Counted from the stretch's first letter, positions 19,422 through 27,759 are shown. The stretch is DNA of 64,000 bases from QHXQ01 sp036389395 (GCA_036389395.1 DASVPY010000043.1:58104-122103), one strand, 5' to 3'. A program made the numbers and translations. Notes: generated by a model not told the origin, from the sequence alone.

Positions 19422-19459
19422 AAGGCGCGGGGTCGTCAACTAAGACGACCCCGCGCCTT
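19422..19459. terminator. bidirectional terminator, 16-bp perfect stem
   Basis: AAGGCGCGGGGTCGTC (19422-19437), loop AACTAA, and its exact complement (19444-19459), followed by CTCTTTC. It lies between the Cys-rich gene and the convergent NTF2-like gene. Confidence 0.85.
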
Positions 19460-19522
19460 CTCTTTCATCAACTAAGGGCGCGCAGTGATTCGTTGTGACT
19501 GTGGCGCGGGCGGAGTTCGGCG

Positions 19523-20014
19523 TTACTGCGTGGCGGGCGCGGGCTGGCGTATGCGCGACGAGTGACCGGCGACGATCTGCCAGCGGCCGGCGCGGCGGAC
19601 GAACACGTCCGTGAAGCGGCTCTGGTTCGTCACCTCGCGCCCGTCCTTGCTGCTGCGCGACCTGGTCGTCACGCGCCCGAACACGACCGCCGTCTCGTCG
19701 TAGACGTAGACCTTCATCTCGTCCGGCACGTAGGAGACGAGCCGGAACTCGCCCGGCGGCTGATCGAGACTCGCCACGTCCTCGCGCTTCGTCGTGAGGC
19801 CGCCGCCCGCGTCGGTGAACAGGAACTCGTCCGCTTCCACACGCTCGAAGAACGCCTTGTCGCGCCGCACGTTCGCCTCGCCGATGTCGCGCTCAAGCTG
19901 CATCAACTCCTGTTCGACCTGCGCCTGCCGCTTCGACTTCTTAGCCGGCTCCTGCCCCGCGACTTGCGCGCACAGCGCGCAGGCGACGACGACCACCGTC
20001 AACATACGTCTCAT
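19523..20014 (-). CDS. exported NTF2-like (DUF4440/SnoaL-type) protein
   Basis: 163 aa. Signal peptide (MRRMLTVVVVACALCAQVAGQ) then one cone-shaped NTF2-like domain: QELMQLERDIGEANVRRDKAFFERVEADEFLFTDAGG, a strand MKVYVYDETAVVFGRVTTRS and the end RFTDVFVRRAGRWQIVAGHSSRI. These proteins are small ligand-binding or accessory domains; enzymatic function cannot be predicted. GGAG 8 nt before ATG 20014 supports the start. It is the last gene of a minus-strand run with the TPR protein and 5'-nucleotidase. Confidence 0.82.
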   Translation of the reverse strand: MRRMLTVVVVACALCAQVAGQEPAKKSKRQAQVEQELMQLERDIGEANVRRDKAFFERVEADEFLFTDAGGGLTTKREDVASLDQPPGEFRLVSYVPDEMKVYVYDETAVVFGRVTTRSRSSKDGREVTNQSRFTDVFVRRAGRWQIVAGHSSRIRQPAPATQ

Positions 20015-20092
20015 TAGTCAGTCTCCGTTGATAAAAGTGCGTCGGTAAAAGCGCGTCGGCCGCTGACCGCATAGCCTGCCCGCCGTGTGTCT

Positions 20093-20590
20093 TCAGTTGA
20101 GCCGTGCCTGCACGCGCCGGAGGGCTTTGGCGGCCTGGGCGAAGCTGGGCGCGGCGTCGAGGGCGAGACCGTAGTGGCGCGCGGCGGCGAGCAGGTGGCC
20201 GCGCTGCTCGAAGACGCGCCCCAGGTTGAAGTGCGGGAAGGCGTAGGACTCGTAGCGCGGGGCGGCGAGCGCGCGCCGGAACCAGCGGACGCAGTTGTAG
20301 AGATCGCCCTGGGCGAGCAGGTAGCTGCCGATGTCGTTGTACGGGTTGCCGAAACTGGCGTCCACCTGGATGGCGCGCAGGCACTCGTCAATCGCCTCGT
20401 CGTAGCGCCCCTCGAAGCTGTAGACCCAGCCGAGGAAGGTGTGCGCCTCCGCGGTCGGGTAGACGGCAAGCGAGCGCCGGTACAACTCGGCCGCGCCCGC
20501 GTAGTCGCCCGCCTGCTGCGCCTCGTACGCGCGCATGAACAACTCCTTCGCCGCGCGCTGCGCGCCCGTGGAAAAATCGCCCTCGAACAT
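20093..20590 (-). CDS. tetratricopeptide-repeat protein
   Basis: 165 aa. At least four TPR units cover most of the protein: AKELFMRAYEAQQAGDYAGAAELYRRSLAVYP, AEAHTFLGWVYSFEGRYDEAIDECLRAIQVD, a third with NPYNDIGSYLLAQGDLYNCVRWFRRALAAP, and HFNLGRVFEQRGHLLAAARHYGLALDAAP. No signal peptide, so it is probably cytoplasmic and mediates protein contacts. The ATG at 20590 lies 2-3 nt from the end of a heptad-repeat array and has no Shine-Dalgarno. The partner is unknown. Confidence 0.85.
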   Translation of the reverse strand: MFEGDFSTGAQRAAKELFMRAYEAQQAGDYAGAAELYRRSLAVYPTAEAHTFLGWVYSFEGRYDEAIDECLRAIQVDASFGNPYNDIGSYLLAQGDLYNCVRWFRRALAAPRYESYAFPHFNLGRVFEQRGHLLAAARHYGLALDAAPSFAQAAKALRRVQARLN

Positions 20591-20593
20591 AAG

Positions 20594-20752
20594 GCTAGAA
20601 GTCGGGAGTCAGGAGTCAGAAGCCAGAAGCTTGTAACGAGAAGTCGTGGGTCAAGAGTTAGAAGCCGGAAGCGGGAAGCAGACCGTTAGCCGGAAGATGA
20701 AAGGCCGGCTGTTCCTTCTGGCTTCTGGCTCCTGGCTCCTGACTCCTGCCCT
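20594..20752. repeat. heptad-repeat hairpin, YCAGNAG family
   Basis: GGAGTCA/GGAGTCA/GAAGCCA heptads from 20594 to about 20640 face CTTCTGG/CTCCTGA heptads (20714-20752). The interior includes degenerate GAAGCCG-type heptads and a GAAAGGCCGGC motif like that in the loop at 6639. It lies between the 5'-nucleotidase and TPR genes. Confidence 0.82.
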
Positions 20753-20754
20753 CC

Positions 20755-22293
20755 TCACCGATCCTGCCGCACGATGCGCCCGTCGGGTTTGGGCGCGATC
20801 TCGGCGGCGGCGCTGATGGTGTTCATGACGACGGCCGGTTCGACCTGCGCCTGTTCGGGCGTGATCAGGAAGCGCGCGCCCTTGAACATCGTGTAGCCGT
20901 CGCCGCCGTTCAGCACGTAGACGCTCGTCGCCAGCGTGTAAGTCTTGCGGTCGTCGAGCGGCTGACCGTTGACCGTGGCGCTCGTGACGCGCTGCCCCGG
21001 CTGACGCCGCGCGTCGTAGGCGAAGCGCACGCCGGAGACCTGCGGGAACGCGCCGTTCTCACGCTCCACGCCGATGCGCGCGACGCCGTGTTCGAGCGCC
21101 GCGCGGACTTGCGCGCCCGTGACCTCGACCTTCACGATGGCGTTCTCGAAGGGCAGGATCGAGAGGATGTCGCGCTTCGAGAGCGGCCCCGCCGGGTAGG
21201 TCGTGTTCGAGCGGATCGAGCCGCCGTTCACGATGGCCACGTCCGCGCCGGTCTGCTGCCGGTAGGCGTCGGCGATGAACGAGCCGAGGTTCGTCTCCTG
21301 CGCGCGGTTCGTCGCCTGCCGCGCGTCCAACTCGACCGCCGTCCGCCCCACCGGCTTGTCCAACTCGGCCGACAGACGCTGCTCGAACTCGTCCACCACC
21401 TTGGCCGTCTCGGCCTCGGCGGGGACGCTCTCGTCCACCGGGATGATCTGCCAGTCTATGCTGACGAGCCGGCCCGTGCGCGGCGCGACGTTCAGGTCTA
21501 TGCGGCCGAGGTTGCGCGCGTCCGATCCCATCTTGAAGATCGGCGTGCGGCCCGACAACGACTGCAACAACTCGTGCTCGTGCCCGCCGATGATCACGTC
21601 AATCGGCGCGCAGCGCGCGACGCGCTTGTCCTCGCCCATCGTCAGGTGCGTGAGCGCGACGACGACCTGCGCGCCGCGCCGCCGCAGTTGCGCGACCGCG
21701 CGCCGCGCCGTCTGGCACGGGTCGAGGAAGCGCACCGCCGCGCCCGGCGAAGAGGTCTGCTTCGTGTCCACCGTGACCAGCCCGAAGAGACCGACGCGCA
21801 CGCCGCCCACGTCGCGCACGACCACGGGCGGCAGCCCCGCGAACGGGCGCGCGCCCTCCTGGACGTTCGTGCCGAGCCAGACGAAGCGCGACTCCTTCAT
21901 GCGTTGCAAGAGCACGTCGTTGCCGAAGTCGAACTCGTGGTTGCCGAGCACGGCGTAGTCCAGCCCGACGGCGTTCCACGTCTCGATCATCTGCCGGCCC
22001 TTGAAGATGTTCGACGCGACCGACGGGCTGATGGTGTCGCCACTCAACAGGAAGAGCGTGTTGGGCTGCTCGGCGATGATGCGCCGCCGGAGCGTCGCCA
22101 CGCGCGCGAGGCCGCCGCGCTTGCCCTTGTCCACGGGCGCGATCTGGTACACGTCGTTGACTTGCAGCAGCGTCACGCGGACGGTGCGCTCCGCTGGCGG
22201 CCGCGCCTGCGCGTAAGCCGCGCCGGCACACACGAGCGCGAGCACGAGCGCGCGCCAGACCGCGCCGGCCGCCCGGACGCGTGGGTTGGTCAT
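20755..22293 (-). CDS. exported 5'-nucleotidase / UshA-like metallophosphatase
   Basis: 512 aa. Periplasmic nucleotide or sugar-nucleotide hydrolase. Signal peptide (to about residue 29, AYAQA), then a calcineurin-type phosphatase domain: VTLLQVNDVYQIAP, LFLLSGDTISPSV, VLGNHEFDFGND, VALTHLTMGEDKRVA and DVIIGGHEHELL. The 5'-nucleotidase C-terminal domain runs from about 310 (NLGSFIADAYRQQTGADVAIVNGGSIRSN; YVLNGGDGYTMF). The first metal motif has Tyr (NDVY) where UshA has His (NDxH), which I have seen in this subfamily. ATG 22293 has GGAGG 14 nt upstream; ATG 22314 would add seven residues and has no Shine-Dalgarno. Confidence 0.92.
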   Translation of the reverse strand: MTNPRVRAAGAVWRALVLALVCAGAAYAQARPPAERTVRVTLLQVNDVYQIAPVDKGKRGGLARVATLRRRIIAEQPNTLFLLSGDTISPSVASNIFKGRQMIETWNAVGLDYAVLGNHEFDFGNDVLLQRMKESRFVWLGTNVQEGARPFAGLPPVVVRDVGGVRVGLFGLVTVDTKQTSSPGAAVRFLDPCQTARRAVAQLRRRGAQVVVALTHLTMGEDKRVARCAPIDVIIGGHEHELLQSLSGRTPIFKMGSDARNLGRIDLNVAPRTGRLVSIDWQIIPVDESVPAEAETAKVVDEFEQRLSAELDKPVGRTAVELDARQATNRAQETNLGSFIADAYRQQTGADVAIVNGGSIRSNTTYPAGPLSKRDILSILPFENAIVKVEVTGAQVRAALEHGVARIGVERENGAFPQVSGVRFAYDARRQPGQRVTSATVNGQPLDDRKTYTLATSVYVLNGGDGYTMFKGARFLITPEQAQVEPAVVMNTISAAAEIAPKPDGRIVRQDR

Positions 22294-22496
22294 GCGAATC
22301 AGAGAGACCTCCATGAAGTTGAACGGGAGTGAGCGCCGCCCTGTTCGTCGGGCGAGGGCGACGCGGTTGCGGGCGGCCCGCGCCCCGCAAAGAAGTTAGG
22401 TGTCGCCGCGACGCCTGCATTATACTGACCCGCCGCGAGCCGCGCCAACGGCATCGCCCGCCGCGCGCGGCAACCCACCGGAGCGAGGTCTTCGTG

Positions 22497-23537
22497 ATGC
22501 AAAATCGTAAATGCCCGAACTGCCAGTTGGTGAACTGGGCGACGGCCCAACAGTGCGCGCGCTGCGCCTACCCGCTGACGGAGGAACACGCCGCGGCGGA
22601 CACTTACGCGCCCGGTGATCTGGCGGCGCAGAGGGCCGGCGCGGCCCGTTTCGACGAAGCGCCGCCGCCGCCCGGCGCAGACTCTTACGGCGCGCAGGCT
22701 TACGCGCCGGGCGAGGCCGGCGACGGCGCGGCCGGCGCGAGCGGGCACACGTTCGCGCCCGACGACAGGCCGCTCGTCGCGCCGTTCACGAGCGCGGGCG
22801 TGGGGCTGAACCAGGCGTGGGCGCTCTACTCGCGCAACTTCGGGCTGATCGCCAAGCTCGTCCTGTTCGCCGCCGTCCCGTTCGCGCTGGGGCAGTCGGT
22901 CATGATGCACCGGCTCCACGAGCGCGGCAGCTCGACCGTCGTCTACGCGCTCAACGTGCTCATCTTCTCGCTGGTGCGCTGGTCGCTCATCCCTTCGGCG
23001 GTCATCTACGCGGTCACGCGCAAGTGGGGAACGGGCGTCGCGTCGTCGGTCGGCGAGTGCTACCAGTGGGCGGCGGGGCGCTGGCTGCGGCTGCTGCGCG
23101 TGCTCGTCTTGAGCGGGCTGCTCACGCTCCTGGGTACGCTGCTGTTCATCGTGCCGGGCATGATCCTGAGCGTGGCCTTCGCGCTCGTCGTGCCGGTGGC
23201 GCTGTTCGAGCCGGGCGGCGTGGAGCACGTCTTGCGGCGTAGCGCCGAACTGACCAAGGGCGTGCGCTGGCGACTCTTCGGGACGATCCTGCTGCTGAGC
23301 CTGTTCGTCTCCATCGGCGGCGGGATGGTGAGCGCGGTCTTCGTCGGCGCGGGCGTGGCGCTCGGCGCGGGCGCGCTGGTGTTGGGCAACACCCTCAGCG
23401 CCATCGTGTCCGAGGTGCTCAGCCAACTGATGGTCGTGCTCGCGCTCACGGTCTACCTGGGGCGGCTCGCGCCCGCCGGGCAGGCGCAGGCCGTCGCCAC
23501 GATAGCCGGCCCGCAGAGCGCGCCCGCGCCGCTCTAG
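22497..23537 (+). CDS. zinc-ribbon multi-pass membrane protein (YciC-like)
   Basis: 346 aa. Starts with a short zinc ribbon (CPNC at residues 5-8, CARC about 20-23), then a Pro/Ala/Tyr-rich cytoplasmic linker (to about 95). About six membrane segments follow in a region like the YciC/glycerophosphodiesterase-membrane-domain family (LNQAWALYSRNFGLIAKLVLFAAVPF; LLFIVPGMILSVAFALVVPVALFEPGGVEHVLRRSAELTKG). The 'RSAEL(T/V)KG' helix and the FIVPG motif are typical. No enzymatic residues are recognisable; a membrane-organising or transport role is a guess. GGAG/GAGG about 9-14 nt before ATG 22497 supports the start. It is divergent from the 5'-nucleotidase; a TATACT at 22421 may be its -10. Confidence 0.8.
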   Translation: MQNRKCPNCQLVNWATAQQCARCAYPLTEEHAAADTYAPGDLAAQRAGAARFDEAPPPPGADSYGAQAYAPGEAGDGAAGASGHTFAPDDRPLVAPFTSAGVGLNQAWALYSRNFGLIAKLVLFAAVPFALGQSVMMHRLHERGSSTVVYALNVLIFSLVRWSLIPSAVIYAVTRKWGTGVASSVGECYQWAAGRWLRLLRVLVLSGLLTLLGTLLFIVPGMILSVAFALVVPVALFEPGGVEHVLRRSAELTKGVRWRLFGTILLLSLFVSIGGGMVSAVFVGAGVALGAGALVLGNTLSAIVSEVLSQLMVVLALTVYLGRLAPAGQAQAVATIAGPQSAPAPL

Positions 23538-23563
23538 TCGGCGTGCGTGCCGGGCTTCCGCGG

Positions 23564-24634
23564 ATGACGGGCCAGACCATCTTCCTCACGGGCTTCCCCG
23601 GCTTCATCGCCGGCCGGCTCGTCGCGGAACTGGCGCGCGGCGGCGCGCGCTTCCTGCTGCTCGTGCAGCCCGCCTTGCGCGCGCGCGCCGAACGGGACGT
23701 AGCGCGCCTCGCCGCCGAGACGGACGCGCCCGCCGCACGCTTCCGCCTGCTCGCGGGCGACATCACGCAGCCACAACTCGGTCTCGCGCCCGACGCGCTC
23801 GCAGCGGCGCGCGCAGAGACGACGCACCTCTTCCACCTCGCCGCCGCCTACGACCTCGGCGTCGCGCCCGACCTGGCCCAACGGGTCAACGTCGAGGGCA
23901 CGCGCCGCGTCAACGAGTTCGCGCGCGCGCTGCCACGCTTGCGCCGCTACGATTACGTCTCGACCTGCTACGTCGCGGGCCGGCGCACGGGTCTGATCTA
24001 CGAGACGGAACTCGAACACGACGCGGGCTTCCGCAACCACTACGAGGCGACGAAGTACGCGGCCGAGGTCGAGGTCGAGCGGCTGAAGGCCGAACTGCCG
24101 GTGACGATCTACCGCCCGGCCGTGGTCTGCGGCGACAGCCGCACGGGCGAGACGGCGAAGTACGACGGCGTCTATTACCTGATCAACTACCTGCGCAAAG
24201 CCCCGCGCCTGCTCGCGCTCGCCAACATCGGCAACCGCTCGGTGCGGCTCAACGTCGTGCCCGTGGACTTCGTGGTGCGCGCGCTGGCGGCGCTCGCGGC
24301 GGACGAGCGCGCGACGCGCGCGACCGTGCAACTGGCCGACCCCGCGCCGCTGACGACCTACGAGCTGTTCGAGACCATCGCGCAGGCGCTCGCCCGCCGC
24401 GGCTCGCTCTTCCAGGTTCCGCCCGCGCTCGTCCACGCCTCGCTCCTCCTGCCCGTCGTCGCCGAGCCGATCACGGGGCTGCCGCGCGTCGCCGTCCCCT
24501 ACTTCTTCATCGAGCAGACCTACGACACCACGCGCGCGCAAGCCCTGCTCGCGCCCCACGGCGTCGCCTGCCCCCCGTTCCCCGCCTACGTCCGCGCCCT
24601 CCTCGCCTACGTCGCCCAACACCCGCGGCTCTAA
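23564..24634 (+). CDS. extended SDR-family NAD(P)-dependent reductase (acyl-CoA reductase-like)
   Basis: 356 aa. Rossmann-fold oxidoreductase of the NAD-binding-4 ('male sterility') type. The nucleotide-binding motif is TGFPGFIAG (residues 8-16), the mid-domain motif THLFHLAAAYDL, and the active site YEATKYAAE gives the Tyr-x3-Lys pair. The C-terminal part (RLNVVPVDFVVRALAALA, LTTYELFETIA) is the substrate region. Relatives reduce fatty acyl-CoA or act on sugar nucleotides; the substrate is not determined here. It begins 26 bp after the zinc-ribbon gene. ATG 23564 is preferred over GTG 23543; neither has a clear Shine-Dalgarno. Confidence 0.85.
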   Translation: MTGQTIFLTGFPGFIAGRLVAELARGGARFLLLVQPALRARAERDVARLAAETDAPAARFRLLAGDITQPQLGLAPDALAAARAETTHLFHLAAAYDLGVAPDLAQRVNVEGTRRVNEFARALPRLRRYDYVSTCYVAGRRTGLIYETELEHDAGFRNHYEATKYAAEVEVERLKAELPVTIYRPAVVCGDSRTGETAKYDGVYYLINYLRKAPRLLALANIGNRSVRLNVVPVDFVVRALAALAADERATRATVQLADPAPLTTYELFETIAQALARRGSLFQVPPALVHASLLLPVVAEPITGLPRVAVPYFFIEQTYDTTRAQALLAPHGVACPPFPAYVRALLAYVAQHPRL

Positions 24635-24662
24635 AGGCTCTTCGCGTTCCTTCGCGGCCGAA
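24635..24662. repeat. solo arm of a CGCGAAGG/CGCAAAG-type repeat
   Basis: CTCTTCGCGTTCCTTCGCGGCCG is similar in sequence to the element at 43383-43492. There is no second arm. Confidence 0.4.
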
Positions 24663-24684
24663 TCTAACTTTTCTGTCACGCCGG

Positions 24685-24717
24685 TTGACAGGCCGGCGAT
24701 TTAGAATTATTCTAAAT
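24685..24717 (+). promoter_or_regulatory. promoter with Fur/PerR-type operator overlapping the -10
   Basis: TTGACA (24685-24690) and TATTCT (24708-24713) are spaced by 17 bp. The 19-bp perfect palindrome ATTTAGAATTATTCTAAAT (24699-24717) covers the -10 and contains the 7-1-7 pattern TTAGAAT-T-ATTCTAA, close to the PerR box TTATAATnATTATAA. It lies 17 bp before the Fur-family gene, so autorepression is very likely. Confidence 0.85.
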
Positions 24718-24733
24718 CCACTTTCAAAAACCC

Positions 24734-25186
24734 ATGCGTGCAGGCAAGGAGATTCAGGGCGGCGGGCGCGCGCTCACGCCGCAGCGGCAGGCGGTCTTGC
24801 AGGTCATCCGCGCGAGCGCGGAGCACCTGACGGCGGCCGAGATTTTCGCCGCCGCCGTCAAGCTGCGCCCCAGCTTGAGCTTCGCCACCGTCTACAACTC
24901 GCTCCGGTATCTCAAGGACGCGGGGCTGGTGCGCGAGATCACGTTCGGCAACGGCGCGAGCCGCTACGACCGCGAGACCGAGCGCCACGACCATGCGCTC
25001 TGCTCGCGCTGCGGCAAGCTGCTCGACTTCGATCTGGCCGAGGCGGCCGCTTTGATGCAACTCGCCGCGCGCCGCTCGCGCTTCGAGCCTGAGTCGATCC
25101 ACCTGACGCTCGTGGGCGTCTGCCCCGACTGCCGCGCGCCGCGCACGGCCGCACGGCGCGCGGGCCGGCGCAAAGGCGCACGCTGA
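24734..25186 (+). CDS. Fur-family transcriptional repressor, PerR-like
   Basis: 150 aa. Winged-helix DNA-binding domain (LTPQRQAVLQVIRASAEHLTAAEIF; SFATVYNSLRYLKDAGLVREI) followed by the dimerisation/metal domain. HDHALCSRCGKL and GVCPDCRAP supply the two CxxC pairs of the structural zinc site, and the HDH motif belongs to the regulatory metal site. A Fur/PerR-type palindrome lies on its own promoter, and the next gene is a 2-Cys peroxiredoxin 55 bp downstream. That context favours a peroxide-sensing PerR over Fur or Zur, but the metal is not readable from sequence. The C-terminus is Arg-rich (RRAGRRKGAR). Confidence 0.9.
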   Translation: MRAGKEIQGGGRALTPQRQAVLQVIRASAEHLTAAEIFAAAVKLRPSLSFATVYNSLRYLKDAGLVREITFGNGASRYDRETERHDHALCSRCGKLLDFDLAEAAALMQLAARRSRFEPESIHLTLVGVCPDCRAPRTAARRAGRRKGAR

Positions 25187-25241
25187 TCGGCCCGGCGCTT
25201 AGAACTTAAACCCTGTAGATTTTTTCAAGGAACGGAGAACA

Positions 25242-25805
25242 ATGACGACGACGACTCAATCCGCGAAGGTCGGCCAGCCCGCGCCGGACTTCAACATGGC
25301 CTCGACCAAGAACATCGAGAAGCTGAACGAGAACGTGCAGCTCTCGGACTACCAGGGCAAGTGGCTCGTGCTGCTCTTCTACCCGCTCGACTTCACCTTC
25401 GTCTGCCCGACCGAGCTGACCACGTTCAGCGACCGCTACGACGACTTCGAGGGCATCGGCGCGGAAGTGCTCGGCGTCTCGACCGACTCGGTCTTCTCGC
25501 ACCGCGCCTGGTTGCAGACGCCGCGCGACAAGGGCGGCGTCGAGGGCCTGCGCTACCCGCTCGCGGCGGATCAGACCAAGGAAGTGTCGCGCGCCTACGG
25601 CGTGCTGATCGAGGATCAGGGCGTCGCGCTGCGCGGCCTGTTCGTGATTGACCCCGAAGGCACGCTGCGCTACGCCGTCATCCACGACCTGAACGTCGGG
25701 CGCTCGGCCGAAGAGACCCTGCGCGTCATCCAGGCGCTCCAGACCGGCGGTCTCTGCCAGGCCGACTGGCAGCCCGGCCAGAAGACACTCTCCGCAGGAG
25801 CGTGA
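25242..25805 (+). CDS. 2-Cys peroxiredoxin (AhpC/Prx1 type)
   Basis: 187 aa. Thiol peroxidase that reduces H2O2 and organic peroxides in the cytoplasm. The peroxidatic site is FYPLDFTFVCPTELTTFSDRY (Cys about 51) and the resolving Cys is in QTGGLCQADWQPG near residue 170. VSTDSVFSHRAW and LRGLFVIDPEGTLRYAVIHDLNVGRS are also family hallmarks. It follows the PerR-like gene on the same strand; a partial TTAGAAC half-site at 25199 might be a second weak operator. AAGGAACGGAG lies before the ATG. No AhpF-type reductase is nearby, but a redoxin gene follows. Confidence 0.95.
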   Translation: MTTTTQSAKVGQPAPDFNMASTKNIEKLNENVQLSDYQGKWLVLLFYPLDFTFVCPTELTTFSDRYDDFEGIGAEVLGVSTDSVFSHRAWLQTPRDKGGVEGLRYPLAADQTKEVSRAYGVLIEDQGVALRGLFVIDPEGTLRYAVIHDLNVGRSAEETLRVIQALQTGGLCQADWQPGQKTLSAGA

Positions 25806-25824
25806 AAAGCAGTGACGGAAGATG

Positions 25825-25917
25825 ACCAGGAGTCAGGAGCCAGAAGCCGGAAGCCAGAATGAAAAGCAGTCGCTTCTTCATCTTCTGACTTCTGGCTCCT
25901 GACTCCTGGCTTCTGTT
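25825..25917. repeat. heptad-repeat hairpin, YCAGNAG family
   Basis: CAGGAGT/CAGGAGC/CAGAAGC heptads (25829-25858) face CTTCTGA/CTTCTGG/CTCCTGA/CTCCTGG heptads (25882-25917), with a loop rich in A and T. It lies between the peroxiredoxin and redoxin genes. Confidence 0.85.
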
Positions 25918-25933
25918 TTTCCGAGGTATCGCC

Positions 25934-26413
25934 ATGCCGATGAGGATCGGGACGCAGATGCCGTCGCTGGAAGGGGCGACGGAGTGGCTGAACGCGACGG
26001 GCGCGCACGCGGCGCACGAGGCGGCGGGCCGGCCTGTGCTCGTCCACTTCTGGTCGGTGAGTTGCGGCATCTGCAAAGAGAACCTGCCGCGCGTGCGCGA
26101 GTGGCGCGACGCGCGCGCGGCCGAGGGCTTGCGCGTCATCGCCGTCCACATGCCGCGCTACGAATCGGACACGGACACGGAGCAGGTGCGCGCCGCGGTC
26201 GCCACCAACAACATCACCGAGCCGTGCGCCGTGGACAACGAGGGCTACTTGCGCTACGCGTTCCAGAACGATCAAGGGTACGTGCCCGCCTACTACCTGT
26301 TCGACCGCGAGGGCAAGCTGCGCGCCTACGCGGCGGGCGAGCGCGGGCTGAACATGATCGCGCCCGCGCTCGAACGCGTGCTCGCGCAGGCGAGCACGCA
26401 GGCCGCCTCTTAA
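25934..26413 (+). CDS. thioredoxin-fold redoxin (TlpA/ResA-like), cytoplasmic
   Basis: 159 aa. A thioredoxin-like domain with active site FWSVSCGICKENLPRVREW (CxxC = CGIC, near residue 41) and the cis-Pro region YVPAYYLFDREGKLRAYAAGE. RVIAVHMPRYESDTD and ITEPCAVDNEG are typical of redoxin/TlpA families. Unlike TlpA it has no signal peptide, so it is probably cytosolic and could serve the neighbouring peroxiredoxin as a reductant (inference from position). GAGG 8 nt before ATG 25934 gives a clear start. Confidence 0.88.
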   Translation: MPMRIGTQMPSLEGATEWLNATGAHAAHEAAGRPVLVHFWSVSCGICKENLPRVREWRDARAAEGLRVIAVHMPRYESDTDTEQVRAAVATNNITEPCAVDNEGYLRYAFQNDQGYVPAYYLFDREGKLRAYAAGERGLNMIAPALERVLAQASTQAAS

Positions 26414-26446
26414 AAGGCGACCGCGCGCAACGAAAAAATTTTCGCG

Positions 26447-26501
26447 CCGCACGAAGAACGAGGCGACCCGCGCGTTGCGGGTCGCCTCGTTCTTCGTGCG
26501 G
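26447..26501. terminator. 25-bp perfect-stem terminator between convergent genes
   Basis: Arms at 26447-26471 and 26477-26501 are exact complements around GCGTT. On the minus-strand side the stem is followed by an AAAATTTTTT tract, so it best fits a terminator for the DUF4112 gene. Confidence 0.8.
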
Positions 26502-26543
26502 CTGGCCTCGTTACGTTTCCGCGCGGGCCTTCGCGCTTCTGGA

Positions 26544-27101
26544 TTAAGAGAGTCCGGGCAGTTGGCGCGCGAGGTAGCCGAGCAGGAAGAGGCTCGCGGC
26601 GATGGACGCGCCGAGCAGCGCGACGAGACCGACGGCGAGCACGCCGACGAAGAGCCAGTCGCTCAGCCGCCCGCGGTCGGCTTCCGCCGCCGAGACGGTC
26701 GCGCGCCGCCGCAGCAGTTCGACGTTCTTCTGGTTCGACTTCCACACGGCGTCGAACAGGTCGCCCGCGACCGGGATCGCGCCGAGCAGGTAGTCAATCG
26801 CGATGTTCGCGCCCATGCGCAGCAGCGTGCCCTTCGAGACGCGGTAGCGTACGCCGGCCGCCAGTATGTAGAACGAGACGATGGTCGTGGCCGTGTCGCC
26901 GACGCCGGGCACTAGCCCGACGAGGGCGTCGAGGCCGAAGCGCCAGCCCACACCGGGGATGCGGAACAGCCCGTCCATCCAGCGGCTCAACTGATCGAGA
27001 CTCTCTTCGATCTCGACCTGCGTGTGGCGCGCGCGCGCCGCCGCCGGCCCCGCCTCGCGCGGCGCGAGCGCCGCCTCGCGCGTCAGACTTTGTGCCTGCA
27101 T
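26544..27101 (-). CDS. DUF4112-family membrane protein
   Basis: 185 aa. The DUF4112 signature is clear: DQLSRWMDGLFRIPGVGWRFGLDALVGLVPGVGDTATTIVSFYIL, then GTLLRMGANIAIDYLLGAIPVAGDLFDAVWKSNQKNVELL. A C-terminal membrane segment (about 150-175) has LSDWLFVGVLAVGLVALLGASIAASLFLLGYL. The function of the family is unknown; the GDLFDAVWK(S/A)N motif is conserved. AAGGAG lies 7 nt before ATG 27101, which settles the start against a longer open frame. It is probably not co-transcribed with the next gene (112 bp gap). Confidence 0.9.
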   Translation of the reverse strand: MQAQSLTREAALAPREAGPAAARARHTQVEIEESLDQLSRWMDGLFRIPGVGWRFGLDALVGLVPGVGDTATTIVSFYILAAGVRYRVSKGTLLRMGANIAIDYLLGAIPVAGDLFDAVWKSNQKNVELLRRRATVSAAEADRGRLSDWLFVGVLAVGLVALLGASIAASLFLLGYLARQLPGLS

Positions 27102-27213
27102 CTCGTCGCTCCTTTCGCTCAACACTAAACGCGCCGCCGTCGCCTGACGTTCGCGCGCAAACGCGAACGCGCCGGCCGCCCCTTTAGATGCGCCGCGCCC
27201 GGCGCGCGTAGCA

Positions 27214-27759
27214 TTAAATCGCCGCCGCGCGCGTTTTCTCCGCCGCGCCGCCCGCACGCACGGCGGAGCGCCGCGCCAGCAGCGCGACCGGCAAGCCGAC
27301 CAGGAACGCGTGCGCGACGAACGCCGGCAGGAACGCGCGCAGCGAAAACGGTCTGAGGCCGATGGCCGAGAGCGGGACGACGACGTAGTTCATCGCCAGG
27401 TAAGCCAGCAGCCCGTAGATCAACCCGCACGCGACGGCGCGCCGGAGCAGCACCGGCCATTTCAGACTCGCCGCGTAATAGACCGCGGCGATGCACGTCG
27501 CCACGACGAAGTGCAGCAACACGCCGAGCAGGAAAGTCCGCACGCCGCCCTCAAACGCCGCCCGGCCCAGCAAGCCCGCCGCCACCGACTGAAAAATCCG
27601 CAGCCACTTCACGCCCAGGATCGCCCCGTAAAAGATCAGCGCGAACAGCCCGTCCAACACCCCGACCACCAGCCCGCCCCACAGGATCGTCTCCCGCGCC
27701 CGCGGGCGGCCCAAGCTAACCGCGTCAGCACCGGAACGATTGAAGGCGTCATCACGCAT
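27214..27759 (-). CDS. four-helix integral membrane protein, unknown function
   Basis: 181 aa. About four membrane segments: TILWGGLVVGVLDGLFALIFYG, TFLLGVLLHFVVATCIAAVYY, AVACGLIYGLLAYLAMNYVVVPL and FLPAFVAHAFLVGLPVALLA. Two membrane segments contain His. The GxxxGxxD motif in helix 1 and 'MNYVVVPLSAIG' recall small conserved bacterial membrane proteins of the YagU/DUF1440 kind, but I am not sure of the family. AAGGGAAG before ATG 27759 is a good Shine-Dalgarno. The C-terminus is Arg/Ala-rich. Confidence 0.75.
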   Translation of the reverse strand: MRDDAFNRSGADAVSLGRPRARETILWGGLVVGVLDGLFALIFYGAILGVKWLRIFQSVAAGLLGRAAFEGGVRTFLLGVLLHFVVATCIAAVYYAASLKWPVLLRRAVACGLIYGLLAYLAMNYVVVPLSAIGLRPFSLRAFLPAFVAHAFLVGLPVALLARRSAVRAGGAAEKTRAAAI

